Under the pieces are notes generated by a model, which made no database searches, had not been told where the DNA came from, and saw nothing but the letters and a program-made list of their open reading frames with translations. Source: Neoceratodus forsteri (lineage: Eukaryota > Chordata > Ceratodontiformes > Ceratodontidae). Taken from it: a DNA stretch of 64,000 bases. The position numbers and the translations under genes were made by a program. The stretch covers positions 1,189,209,001 through 1,189,273,000 of the forward strand of contig CM028132.1 in the NCBI GenBank assembly GCA_016271365.2, in the 5' to 3' direction. Shown piece by piece: positions 42,745 to 53,292 of the stretch (the stretch's first letter is position 1; every line of letters starts with the position of its first letter).

Positions 42745-43415
42745 CAAGCTAGTTTGACCTAATGGCTAGACTACAGCACAGGCCTGTGAATCTGGAGATG
42801 CAGGTTTTAATTCCACAGCTGCCACTTTCTCACTGTGTGACACTGAGCAAGTCACTTAACATCCTTGTGCTTAACCTCTCTGTAATCTTTCTCTAATGCT
42901 GTGTTTACACGGCTGACCTTGCTCCTTTAGTGGACCGTTGCAGAGCTGCACCGACCCAAAAGACGCTTGTCTCATGTGTCTACATAGCCCCCCTCAGCGC
43001 CGATGTAAGGTGCACTGGAGAGGGGCTGGGAGTTAGGGGCAGTCGGTTAATGGAAGCTTACACAAGGTCTTTCAGGTGGGAGCAAGTGGCGCCAGACTGT
43101 CCACATGACCGTTTAAACCCGTTCGCTCCTGAGCGTTGTCCCAGACTTTCTGGGACTGTGAGCGGCACAGGGGCGACTTACCGTGATTGGTGGGTGTCCA
43201 CATGGAGCTTGCACCGCAGCAACCCGGCGCTTAGGGTTGCTGTGGTGCAAATGCCACTGTGTAAACACGCTATGTATACTCTCCCTCTGTGCTCTTTAAA
43301 TCTCTTCCCACGTGCTAAAAATGGCAGTAACATTCGCCTCCTTCCCCACCCAGATTGTAAAGCACTTTGGAATATGGTTTGTATTAAACACACTGTATAA
43401 AATGAAATTAATGTC
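42745..43415 (+). mobile_element. CORE/MIR-type SINE, split by a MITE
   Basis: The head has 'aatggctagactacagcaca', 'gcaggttttaattccac' (B box), then 'ctgtgtgacactgagcaagt' and 'cacttaacatccttgtgctt', the CORE segment. After the MITE at 42901-43268 it resumes and ends with 'agattgtaaagcactttgga', an L2/MIR-like 3' end. This copy is fairly well preserved. Confidence 0.8.
42901..43268. mobile_element. 368-bp MITE with GTGTTTACAC ends
   Basis: It begins GTGTTTACACGGC and ends with the complement of GTGTTTACACAGTG. GCT lies on both sides (42898-42900 and 43269-43271), a candidate 3-bp duplication. It interrupts the CORE-SINE. The interior is CpG-rich. A partial relative lies at 32760-32870. Confidence 0.75.
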
Positions 43416-43421
43416 CCTCCC

Positions 43422-43466
43422 TCCTTTCCTTTCCTTTCCTTTCCTTTCCTTTCCTTTCCTTCTTTC
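43422..43466. repeat. (CCTTT)n microsatellite
   Basis: A pyrimidine-only pentanucleotide array of about eight units at the end of the CORE-SINE. Confidence 0.95.
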
Positions 43467-43548
43467 ATTACTTACTTACTGCTTACTTAACTAGGAGGAA
43501 AGCACACCTGTCTCTCAAAGGTGCTGCTGTGGTATGACACAGAAAAAC

Positions 43549-43779
43549 AAAAAAAGGGCAGTGGACAAACGCCAAAAATGCCAACATAACAGTTTATTAC
43601 TGCAAAAAAATGGAATGCAGGTCACTAGCCCCTACGTAGTGCCATAGTATGTGGCATCTTCAGGGGAAGGAGGAGGCCCCATACCGTGGCAATACATAGG
43701 GGCTACTGACCTCCGTTCCATTTTTTGCACCAATAAACTTTATTTTGCAATATCTGGTGTGTGTGCTGCCCATTTTTTC
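43549..43779. mobile_element. Inverted repeat of Penelope-like termini with hammerhead-like core
   Basis: Arms of about 95 bp (43549-43643 and 43688-43779) are inverted copies sharing 'cagtttatt..tgcaaaaaa', 'tggaatgcaggtcactagcc' and 'aaaaagggcag'. The inner end of the left arm, read on the minus strand, has a hammerhead-like arrangement (see next entry). The arms resemble repeats that end Penelope-like elements in amphibians, an assignment from memory and unconfirmed. Confidence 0.5.
43629..43666 (-). ncRNA. Hammerhead-ribozyme-like motif, probably inactive
   Basis: On the minus strand, in order: CCC, core CTGAAGA (complement of 43657-43663), stem II TGCCA, loop CATACTA, TGGCA, then CTAC where GAAA(C) is expected, the triplet GTA and GGGG pairing with the initial CCC. 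Stem I, stem II, first core and cleavage triplet fit a type-I hammerhead. The second core is altered, so self-cleavage is unlikely for this copy. Confidence 0.4.
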
Positions 43780-43927
43780 CCCAGTGGCCTGGGTTAGTTC
43801 CATAGTGACGTCCCACCAACCCTCCTGTGGCCCAACAGCATTTCACCTTCTGCAGTCCCTCTTATTGCATATATATCCACTGTCTGGCTTCCTGCTTCTC
43901 CCTCCCAATGTTACTGTCTTTCCTCCG

Positions 43928-44030
43928 TAGAAACATAGAAACATAGAATTTGATGGCAGATAAGGACCGCTTGGCCCACCTAGTCTGCCCACCCCTTCAA
44001 GTCTAGACTATCCTGATCCATCCAACGTGG
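43928..44030 (-). mobile_element. CR1 3' UTR fragment
   Basis: It begins 'tagaaacatagaaacataga' and continues 'ggcagataaggaccgcttgg' and 'cccacctagtctgccca', identical in layout to 16520. It is truncated within the 3' UTR, about 100 bp long. Confidence 0.9.
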
Positions 44031-44139
44031 TTATTATAATGGTATTTGTTCTTATAATTTCTCACCCCAATTTCGCTTCCGGAACTAGCTTCCAAATGTC
44101 CCTTCATTGTATTTGATATCTTATCATTCTGTGTTATAC

Positions 44140-44365
44140 ACTGTTGTTGAATCAATTGTATTTACTGTCTTCTCCTGCTTACACTGTATTACTATTGTGT
44201 AGGATTTATTTATTTAGGATTATTTCTGCCTTTGTTAAACTAATGTTCTGTTAAACTAATGTTTTTTTTCTGTAAACTCCCAGGTTGTGCCTGAAAATGG
44301 TCATTGCTTTGGCTAGCGCACCTTACCTGGTCAACAAAAACTAAATAAATAAATTAATTAATTAA
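44140..44365 (+). mobile_element. L2 3' tail
   Basis: 'cccaggttgtgcctgaaaat' then 'ggctagcgcaccttacctgg' and 'tcaacaaaaactaaataaat' match the tail family also seen at 4945 (complement) and 49255. It ends in an (AATT/AAAT) run. Confidence 0.7.
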
Positions 44366-44369
44366 TGGT

Positions 44370-45196
44370 GCCCAGGTGAGTCCTTATGGAACTGACCTGG
44401 AAAATAGCCCCTCTGCCTCCACACACCATGCTGTATGACAGGTTGAGAGGCACATTGGGTAATACAGTCTATGTTAGCAATGCGGGACAGAGATTGCAAT
44501 GTACACAGTATTAAACAATCAGAGCTTATTGAAGTTGCTCAGTAAAAACTGTTACCTTACTGCCATCTGCATAGTTTTCCTGTTTCTGTCAAAATCCTTG
44601 CTCAGGGTAGTATTTCTTTTTGTAAAGTGAGTCAGCAGTAAAACACTTTGAAAGGCTCTGCAAAGAAAGCAGCTGTTTCTGGAAGGAAATTACTATTTTC
44701 ATGTCGTCTGTGGCCTAGGTGAAAGATGTGGTGGAGTAACAAAGTGTTAAGTGGTTTCCTGATTGGAGCTTGCAGGGTACTATTAGCCATGCACTGCGGT
44801 CTGTGAGACATCTCATTTCATACGGAGCTGCACAATACCAGATGTGCTGCAGACAGACAGCCTAAGTGAGGTACATTTCCAGTTCCAACCAGCTGTGAGT
44901 TTCCCTGGATACCTTTTGAGTACCCTTTTTCTCTGGCATCACATTTAAAAAAATTTAATATTACGTTACTTAAAAGTTACCAGCTAGTTAAGAGTCTATT
45001 ACTATTGATTTCAAGGAACACTGTCAATTTGGGCCACAAATTGTCCCTAGTTTAAAAACACATTTTATGATTGCTGACATTCTGTAAAGATTGCTGATGT
45101 AGCTGATTGTATGATTCTGATTCCTTTTTTCTTGTTAAAAGTGAAAAACAGACCGCTAACTATACTAGTGTTACCACACAAAAACATGTTTGTTTA
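44370..45196. other. No recognised gene or repeat
   Basis: Non-coding AT-rich sequence upstream of the first LTR-like element; stops in all frames. Confidence 0.45.
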
Positions 45197-46604
45197 TGTA
45201 ATCCCCCCTACAAATGGGGGTTTCTGTAAAGTCTTCCTTGAGCTTGCCTAAATGCTCACTGCCAGGCTGGTGTCCTGCGTTTTAGCAGTTTAAATGTATT
45301 GCAGCGAGTGCTTGTATAGCCTCTGTTTACTGTCTCTTTAAGGGCTGCCTGGATTGCAGTCATAATTAATCTTGGTCCTGGACTGCTGAAATGGGCCAAT
45401 CAGTACCTTTGGGGACTCTAAAATGGAGTCTGTCCCCAGGGGCTTTGTGGGAGCAAAATTCTGTAGGAATTGTAGTTTTGGGCTTTTGGCCCCTAAATGA
45501 ACCTGGAGGGGGAGCCCTTGTTGTGACTGACAGAGGAATCAGCCAATCAAACCCTTTGGATCCTGGGGAAAGTCCCAGACTGCTTGCAGTTTCAGTTCAG
45601 CTCTGAGTTGGGAAGTGAAGGAGTAACAGCTCGAGGTAGTCGAGCAGTAATCCTGCATAGATTCGTGTGGGAGAACTGTGAAAGGGCTGAGTTTTGGCCT
45701 GCCTGTCTGTCTGCCTGCTGTCCCAGAGAGGGAAATTGAAGTTTATTAGGACTGAATCCGAATTGTGAGGACGATTTAAGCCACAGAACTGTGACCAAGC
45801 TTTAACCTGAAGAAGACCGAAGATTTGCTGAATGCGATCGGCCTGTCAGGATTTCCAGCTACCTTTGAACTCCCGGTTTGTGCAGACACTGTAATTGCAA
45901 CCAGATAGCAATCTGCCTGGTACAGTAGAATTTCTTACATGTAAATGTGCTGTGTGCTTTTAGTGGGTCGTGATTTGGTTCCCCAATGTGTGCTGAACTG
46001 TGTTCTGCTTGCTGGAGGCTGCATCCAGCTCCCACGGACTGAATCCGTGATTCATCTCCATTGGGCCTGGGCTTTGCCACACTGGCCCAGCCAGACTACT
46101 GCTGCACAGAGAAAGCCATCGACAAGAGACCTGCTTGGGATCAGCCCCTGCTCATGCTTTGAACAGGAACCACCTTGGTGATTCATGTAGGGCCCTGCTT
46201 CTCCTGGCACTCCAGTTCAACAACCTGCTGTCTCGATTTCATCCTGCCTGTGTCCTGTATTAGGTATCGTGAGTAAACATTGGGGTAGCTCCCAGCAGCA
46301 ACAGCTAAATCTAAAGTGTTGTCATTGGATTGCTTTGTTGTCTTTTCTGTCACGAACTGAGCCCTTTGGCTCCGGATTACAAACGGTGTGTGTTGTGCAT
46401 GTTGCTTTCTTCCATCACAGGGCCCCAAACAGCTGTGAGCCGGCCTACCCCAGGCAACGTTCCTGGCTAGCCAACCATCTTCCTACCTGGGTACCCAGAG
46501 TGTGTGACTGTGTAGGGACTCTGAAGTGCATGCATAACTGTCTGATTGATATAGCCTTTAAGCAAATCAACCTGATTACGGTTCTCCCTTGTTCAAGTCC
46601 CCTG

Positions 46605-46610
46605 AATAAA
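46605..46610 (+). promoter_or_regulatory. Polyadenylation signal AATAAA in LTR-like copy 1
   Basis: AATAAA is followed by 'tcggatctaactctttttgc'. The same signal in the same context lies at 48720, 52726 and 57868, and in reverse at 59475-59480. In each copy it is 356-400 bp from the 3' end, which would mark the R/U5 boundary if these are LTRs. Confidence 0.7.
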
Positions 46611-46709
46611 TCGGATCTAACTCTTTTTGCATTTAACCTGACTGTGGTTCCAGTTTGTGCCAAGAGTACTGTACAGTTGCTATTTGCTGTGCATAACCTT
46701 GTTTTACAG

Positions 46710-46748
46710 GGGGTTCCCAGGGTCAAGCTAGAGGAACCAGCCCTGGTG
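46710..46748 (+). other. Mini-exon-like module in LTR-like copy 1
   Basis: It is preceded by 'accttgttttacag' (acceptor-like) and followed by GTAAGTGC (donor-like). Length is 39 nt. Equivalent modules lie at 48826-48863, 52830-52859, in copy 4 before the donor at 58010 (acceptor mutated to 'ttacg'), and on the minus strand at 59341-59377. Confidence 0.5.
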
Positions 46749-47108
46749 GTAAGTGCAAACAGTGTGGGTAATTGCATGGTGAATAGGGGTCATTGTGAAA
46801 GTGATTATTGTATATTGTTCAGGCCACTAGAAGGGAAAGAGGGGGATTACAGTGTCCCGGAGGGCTGTGCCCAGGTTAGCTTGACCACTAACAACCCTGA
46901 CCTCCGGGTGGAAGCACCTGTTTCAGTGCCCAGGCCTCTTAACCTGCTACTAGCCAAGCAGGCAGGGGTAGTAACCCTTGGGATAGCACCACCTAGGACT
47001 TACATTTGCATTTCTTGATCAACTTCCATTACACCTTTTCTGGACTTGGGAACACCCCTACACACTCATGATGTAGTAGGAGGAGAAGAGACTATTGCAT
47101 CTTGAGTG

Positions 47109-49120
47109 TGTAATGCCCCCCCTATTTGGGGGGGCTTACCTGTAATGCCTCCGGGTGTCTCCTGCTGCCTCCTGGCGTCCGTCCATCCTTAGCAGCACTT
47201 TGCCATCTCATCCGGTGCCCCCTGTTTAATTAGGCTCTGCGGGCTTGGCAGTCATCTTGCGAGCAGCTTCAAGCATTGTAGGCCGCCCGCTCGCACGGTC
47301 GAGGCTGACTGCATTAGACCACCGCTGCGTCAGAAAGTCGACCGCGCCTTGTCTTCAGTTTCTGGTGCCTTGCTAAGTTAAAATAGGCACCTGGGACCTG
47401 ATTCACAAAAAAGGAAATGTTTTTTAAGTAAGTAAATAGGCAGTTGCCTAAAGCGCTGCCTCCAGGACACCCAAAAGGGGTTAAGGAGCAAAGGTCAGGG
47501 CATGGAGAGCTCTAATAAATATTCAGTAGCTTTGCTGTATGTCCCTAGCTGCAGTGGGTTATGGGAAGTGCGACTCCCTTGAAAGTGGACTCCTTTAAGA
47601 GAGGACTTTTAGGGCTACAAGACAGTGGAAAAAGTAAATTAAAATGATGTTGCTCCTGGCATCACCAGAACTTAATCTATGGGGAACAGGTATACAGATT
47701 GCCTAAAGTTGAACTGCAGCCTCCATTTTAGTAGCCAATACCCAATATCCAATCAGAAGCCAAGATTGAACAAAAAGGCTTCGGGAAATGCCAGAGATTT
47801 ATAGAGGATTAACTGGGACAATTTCTAGGTGCCAAAACTCCAACCAGTTAGGATTTGGGAACTGTTTGAGAAGATGCAGCAGCCAATAAGATCTTTGAAC
47901 TCTGCCCCATATAAAAGGGGCTCTGGCTGAAAAAAGGTCAGATTTGGAGATACAGCTCAAGAGCTAGTGTGTGTGTGCCTCTGGGGAGCCTGCCAGCTCT
48001 CAGGGCTTAGACCAACCTGGCCTAGACTTTTTCTGGCCATCCAGTCCGCGGGTCCAGTTGTTCCAGTCTGGGTAGCTGCTGCCTGCAGCTGCAGGTCATA
48101 TGAGTCTACACCTCTAGAAGAGAAGATCAGCCTGTATCCTGCCTGGAAGGACCAGAATGGAGCAAAGTCCAGTTTTACATATAAATGTGTGTGAGTTGTG
48201 CAAAGTGCTGCACGGTTGAGTAGTTCGAATCTGCTCAAGTTGCATGCTTCCCTCAGCCTTATTTATATTGATCTGCCATTTGAAGACTAGCATCATCAAC
48301 AAGGACCTCAAGGGACTTCACCTCCACTGCATCCATCTGTGTCTACAGGTCTCATTTCACCGGAGAACCGCCTAGTCTGGGGTAGAGTGAGTCGTCAATC
48401 AGGGTAGCTCCCTGCGACCAATATTCAAATTAAAGGGCGTCATCTGATTTTCTTGTGGGTTAAGTGTATTGAACTGAGCCATCCAGCTCCGGATTACAAA
48501 TTGTGGGTTAAAGGGCATGCATGTTTCTTTCCATCACAGGGCCCCAACCAGCTGCAATGCCAGCCTGCCCCGGGTAACGCTTCAGGCTAGCCTGCACTAA
48601 TAACTGGGTACAGAGAGTGTGTGTGACTGTGTTAGAAGGACTCTTGAGTGTATGTTTTATACCCTGACTAAATCAGATTCTGAATAGATTACGCCCCTCC
48701 TTTGTTCACATCCCCCCGAAATAAATCAGATCTGAATCTTTTTGCATTTAAACTGGTTGCGGTGTACTTCTGTGCTAAAAGTACTGTGTCACTGTTGTTT
48801 CCTTGTTTCAGGTCTTGTTCCCTAGGGGGTCTCCAGGGCATTCCAGGCTTTTCTGCCCTGGTGGTAAGTGGTTACCAGTGGGGAGTCACTGTACATTGTA
48901 AAGTGTATTAGGTTTGTGTCACCTCAGACTTGTTCTGGCCACTAGAGGGAACAGAGGTGGGTATCAGTGTCCCGGAGGGCTGTACCCAGAGTAGTCATGC
49001 CATCAGCAACCATGTCCTCTGGGTAGAGGCACCTTTTTCATGAGCCTAGGCCCCTCAACTTGTCATTAGTCATGCAGGCAGGGGTAGTATCCTTTGGGAT
49101 AGCACTACCTAGAGGTTACA
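47109..49120 (+). mobile_element. LTR-like element copy 2 (2,012 bp), perfect 4-bp duplication
   Basis: It starts TGTAATGCCCCCCCTATTTG and ends CCTAGAGGTTACA. AGTG lies at 47105-47108 and 49121-49124. The 3' part from about 48360 ('gggtagctccctgcgacc', 'tttccatcacagggccccaa', AATAAA at 48720) aligns well with the other copies. The 5' ~1 kb aligns poorly, so this is a distinct subfamily or a recombinant. A TATA-like box lies at 47910. Confidence 0.75.
47910..47916 (+). promoter_or_regulatory. TATA-box-like site in LTR-like copy 2
   Basis: 'ccccatataaaaggggctctgg' contains a canonical TATAAAA. It lies ~810 bp before the AATAAA at 48720. The other copies lack an equally clear box at this point. 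Confidence 0.45.
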
Positions 49121-49149
49121 AGTGGGTGTACTGTTTGGGGATGTTCCTT

Positions 49150-49340
49150 ATGTTCGGGATGTATGAAATAAAGAGTTTATACATGTTTGCTTTGACCATT
49201 ATTGTACTAAGTTTTACCTTCTAATGCTGTATTTGTCATTGTACTGCCACTTTTTTAACCTCCTGGGTTGTGTCTGAAAATAGTCATTCCTATGTCCAGA
49301 GCACCTACCCAGTAAACAAAAACTAAATCGATAAATAACC
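49150..49340 (+). mobile_element. L2 3' tail
   Basis: 'cctcctgggttgtgtctgaa', 'gtccagagcacctacccag' and 'taaacaaaaactaaatcg' match the tail at 44140-44365. No coding part is attached. Confidence 0.65.
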
Positions 49341-49634
49341 AAGAATTTTAAACTAAACAAGTTTGGGTATAATTACACCATTACTGTGCATTTCAGTTCA
49401 ACTAAGAAAGGACACAGATAAAACAACCAACATCATCAGTGAATCCTAGCTTAAGCAATCATAAAATGTGGGCTTTCAGCCAGAAACTCTGTGATTCATA
49501 AAGGGTTGACAGTGTCCCTTAAGAGTAATGAAGGATGTCACCACTGATGCACTTACCTTGATGAGCATCAGAATTTATTTTTTCTACATTTGCTGAACAT
49601 TTGCATATCTATTTATTTTAAAATTATTTTACAA

Positions 49635-49890
49635 GGGTAGGACAGTGGTACAGCGACTGCTCATCGCGTGCCACCTGGAAGACTAGGGTTTGTATGCAGT
49701 GCTTGGCATCTCCTGTTTAGGCTGGCTGGAAACTGGCGCCATGATGGAGACAGGGCACCTGCAGAGGAGGGACTGGGCCACCTGGTGGCACAAGCCCTTC
49801 CAGCCAAGCAAGGATCAGCACTGGCTGTGAAGGCAGATGTTCGTCCTGCTCTCTCTGCTGGAGGAAGGGCAGGGGAAGCAGCATGCAAAT
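49635..49890 (+). mobile_element. Possible second tRNA-derived SINE family
   Basis: 'taggacagtggtacagcgac' (A-box-like) and 'gaagactagggtttgtatgc' (B-box-like, degenerate) are spaced as in a tRNA-derived SINE. The body is GC-rich. Neither tail nor target duplication was identified, so the call is tentative. Confidence 0.35.
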
Positions 49891-49994
49891 TATAGGGGGG
49901 ACAGTTTTACCAGAACAAAGGTTGCCTGAATACAGGATTTTACTTTTGCTCCAGTTTAGACTGGGAATGGCAAACATGTTGTATTCTGTCAAAG

Positions 49995-51240
49995 AAATCT
50001 CAGATTTTTTTTGATTGGGTTATGAGGAAGGTGAATCTGGGGGAGCGCAGTGGATATGGCCTATCTGGACTTCAGTAAGGTCTTTGACCCTGTACTCGAA
50101 CGTGGCCGATTAAGAAATTTAGCAACCTGGGGATGAGGGAGAAGCTGGCAAGCTGGGTATCTAACTAGTTGAAAGATAGGAGGCAGAGGGTGTAGTAAAC
50201 AGCAGGCAGTCAGGGGAACATTAGAGTGACCAATGGAGTATCCCAGGGATTGGTACTGTGTCCTGTCCTCTTCAGTGTCTTCATAAATAACATTGCTTAG
50301 GAACTGGAGGAGAAGGTGTGTCTCTTTGTGGATGATACAGAAATCTGCAACAGGGTGGACACCCAGGAGGGTGTGTGCAAAAATGATCTGGGAAAACTAG
50401 AAGAGTTGTCTAGGATGTGACAACTGGGTTTCAATGCTAAAAAAGTGCAGAGATGCACCTGGGTGGGAAAAGTCAGGGGCTGTGTATAGGATGGGGGGGG
50501 GAGGTACTTATAGTCACCAAGTAAGAGAGAGACCTTGGGGTAAGATGATCTGAAGGTGGCAGGGCAGTTTAACAAGGCAGTAGGCAAGGGTAGCTGGATG
50601 CTGGGTTGTGTAAGGAGGGGATTTCTAGCAGGAGAAGGGAGGTAGTGTTGCCACTGACTGTATCACTCACTAGTGAGACTCCACCTGGAGTACTGTGTCC
50701 AGTTCTGGAGGCTGCATCTGTGCAAGGCCATTGATAGGGTAGAAGCAGTCCAGAGGAGGGCAACCAAAATGGTGTGGGGATTGCAGAGGAAATCATATGA
50801 GGAGAAGCTGCAGGAGCTCAACATATACTCCTGGAAGACAGGACAGCGAGGGGACATGACTGAGACTGATAAGTACCTCACAGGAGTGAACAGAATACAG
50901 CAGGGCAAACTTTTTCAGAGGAGGAGCAGCAATACACAGGGGCATGCTATGAAGCTTGGGGAGGGGAGTTTAAGAGGGATGTGATGAAATACTTCTTCCC
51001 CGAAAGGGTGGTGGATGCTTACCATACCCTGCCAGAAGAGGTGGTGGGGGCGACAACAGTAGGGAGCTTAAAGCATGCATGGGATAGGTACATGGACATA
51101 CTAGGTAAAGGAAATGGAGGAGGGAGGGACATCTGTGACCAAATAGGGTCCAGGGTGTAGTAATAGGCAAGGAAAACAGGGCAGACTAGATGGGCCTACC
51201 AGTCTTTTTCTGCCAACACATTTTATTTTTTTTTATATTT
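49995..51240 (+). mobile_element. CR1 LINE, RT to 3' end, diverged
   Basis: It starts at the 'SDFFDWVMRKV' block (about 50000), then 'MAYLDFSKVFD' (motif A, 50057), 'VSQGLVLCPVLFSVFI' (about 50240), FVDD (about 50328) and 'RLHLEYCVQFWRLHLCKAID' in a 103-codon frame at 50673-50984. The 3' end is near 51240 ('gggcctaccagtctttttct'). Many frameshifts. The 3' UTR differs from the 16520 subfamily and is closer to 41651-42290. Confidence 0.85.
50673..50984 (+). pseudogene. CR1 ORF2 C-terminal domain fragment
   Basis: The frame has 'LEYCVQFWRLHLCKAIDRVE', 'AVQRRATKMVWGLQRKSYEE' and 'DMTETDKYLTGVNRIQQGKLF', diagnostic post-RT blocks of CR1. It is followed in another frame by the 'FF..RVVDA...LPEEVVG' block near 51000. 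Confidence 0.85.
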
Positions 51241-51379
51241 CCATATTCTTAGTATAGTGCAGTCACTACGGTAGCTAACACCCAAGTCAGCGCCAGAGGA
51301 AAGCTGGCATTTAAAACATTTTGAGGTAGGATATCAGAGAAGTAGTTTGAAGAACAGTGTGTAGGATCTGTAAAAGAGG

Positions 51380-53082
51380 TGTAACCCCCCTGCAAATGGG
51401 GGTTCCCAAAAGACTTCCAGGAGCTTGCTTGAATGCTCCAAGCCTGAATGGTGTTTGGCGTTTAAGCCGTTTATCAGTGAGTGTTTTTAGAGCCTCTGGT
51501 ACTGTCTCTTTAAGAGCTGTCTGCTTGCAGACATAATTAGTTTGTATGGGGGGACTGTGTGCTTCTCTGTTTGAGTACCACTCGAGCTGCTGCCAATTCA
51601 CTCCATTTTGCAGTCACTAGAGTGCAAAGGGAACCTATCTGAAAGATGTAACTGTTTGCCAGAAATCATTTAGAGTAATAATGAAATGACAGATTGTCTA
51701 ACCTGCTTTCTTTGCAGTCAGAACTGTGTCTGCCTAGTTCCCATTCTGGTTTTGAACTGCTGAACTGGACCAATCAGTGTGGGGTAAGCTAGCTCTAAAA
51801 TGGTGCCTTGACTAATCAGAACTTGGACTCATAATCTGAGCCAGCCACAAGAGGATTGTATGGGCAGTGACTCTGGGAGATGTAGTTTAGACTTGGCGCC
51901 TTTTGGACCAACAGCAGCAGTCTATTGTGAGTGACAGCCAATCCAGCCAAGAACTGGGAGGAACTCAAAGGAAGTGCCCGGTTTGTCTGTTGGAGTTTCA
52001 GTTTAGCTCTGGCAGTGAAGGGAAAGGAACCCTGTGCTCCTTCAGTGCACAGTTTTAGTCAAAAACATGTGTAAGGTCCAGAGTTCCGGTCTGCAGCTTG
52101 TGTAACTGCTTGTTAGGACTGAATCTGTCCCGTGAAGAGAATCAAAGGATATCTGAAGAGTAGAAACCAGGCTCACCCTGTAGAAGACTGGAGAAATTGC
52201 TGAATTGCACTCGATCTGTCAGGAACTGAATCTGCTGTGTGTTCTCCCGGTATTGTGCAGTAATTGCGATCGATAGAGAAGCAGCCTGCCTGGTATAGTA
52301 CTTTCTTTTTGCCATATAAATGTGTGAGGAGGCTTGTACCTCAAGTGAATCCTGCTGCCATTAAGTGACTTTTGCCTGTGACTGTTTACCATATAAATGT
52401 GTGAGGAGTCTCTTGAGCTCAAGAGTAGCCCTGCTGACGTTGAAGGACCCTATCTTGTTTGGAGGTCGTGAGTACTAATTCAGGTCGCTCCTGTTGAATT
52501 GCCACATTAAATCCAAATGGAATCACTGTACTGCTGACTGTTTAAACTAATTTTTCTTTTCTCTGTGTGAAGGGCCCTACCAGCTGCCCGGTTTGGACTA
52601 GCCACTAGGGCTTGGGTACCCAGGGACAGTAACTGGTGAGATAGGCCTGTGCACAGAGCCATAGGTAGATGAATAAAGTGATAAGCTAATTAACCTGATT
52701 TCCCCTGTCCTTGTTATATCCCCTAAATAAATCAGAGCTGCTTGTTTCAGCAAAGTTATACTGCCTGAGTGTATTTGTCTCATGTTAAAGCACTGTACTG
52801 TGATTGTTGCACTGTATCTTATTTCACAGGAGGTCCCAGTGCCGGAACCAGTCCTGGGGGTAAGTGTATACTGTGAAGGTAATTCTGATATATTGTGTGG
52901 GCCACTAGTGGGAAGAAAGGGGGGTTGCAGTGTCCCAGAAGGCTGTGACTAAGTAAGTTTAACTATTGCAAACCCTGACCTCTGGGTGGAGGCACCCGCC
53001 ATTGGATCCAGGCCCCTCAACCTGTTAGTGGCAAATCAGGCAGGGGTAGTAGCCCCTGGGATAGCGCCATCTAGGGGTTACA
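51380..53082 (+). mobile_element. LTR-like element copy 3 (1,703 bp), perfect 4-bp duplication
   Basis: It starts TGTAACCCCCCTGCAAATGG and ends GCGCCATCTAGGGGTTACA. GAGG lies at 51376-51379 and 53083-53086. It has AATAAA at 52726 and a mini-exon-like module at 52830-52859 between 'cttatttcacag' and GTAAGTGT. The same length as copy 5 suggests one subfamily. A microsatellite tract begins 40 bp beyond the 3' end. Confidence 0.8.
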
Positions 53083-53117
53083 GAGGCAAAGAAAGAATAG
53101 ATGTTCATATTGACTGT

Positions 53118-53121
<4 letters not shown>

Positions 53122-53169
<48 letters not shown>

Positions 53170-53224
53170 TCTCTCTCTCTCTCTCTCTCTCCAAAACACA
53201 CACACGTGCATACACACGCATTAC

Positions 53225-53290
<66 letters not shown>
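53122..53290. repeat. Compound microsatellite (TG)n(TC)n ... (CA)n(CT)n
   Basis: TG 53122-53168, TC 53167-53192, a short 'caaaacacacacacgtgcat' spacer region, CA 53226-53258, CT 53259-53290. The TG and CA tracts could pair as a hairpin. The long open frames here are only repeat translations. Confidence 0.97.

Positions 53291-53292
<2 letters not shown>

Larger units (their letters stand above)
45197..47004 (+). mobile_element. LTR-like element copy 1 (1,808 bp)
   Basis: It starts TGTAATCCCCCCTACAAATG and ends ACCTAGGACTTACA. Flanks are TTTA (45193-45196) and TTTG (47005-47008), a 4-bp duplication with one mismatch. Shared internal landmarks are 'ctctttaagg', 'ttccatcacagggccccaa', AATAAA at 46605, and a 39-nt module between an acceptor-like and a donor-like site. 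The TG...CA ends, 4-bp duplication and internal polyadenylation signal fit a solitary LTR. A 249-codon open frame covers the last 750 bp. No internal retroviral genes adjoin it. Confidence 0.75.

Noticed and set aside
45805..45830. CTGAAGAAGACCGAAGA string in LTR-like copy 1 considered as a hammerhead core
   Set aside because: No stem II pairing between the blocks, and the equivalent sites in copies 3 and 5 (CTGTAGAAGAC...GGAGAA) do not keep either core.
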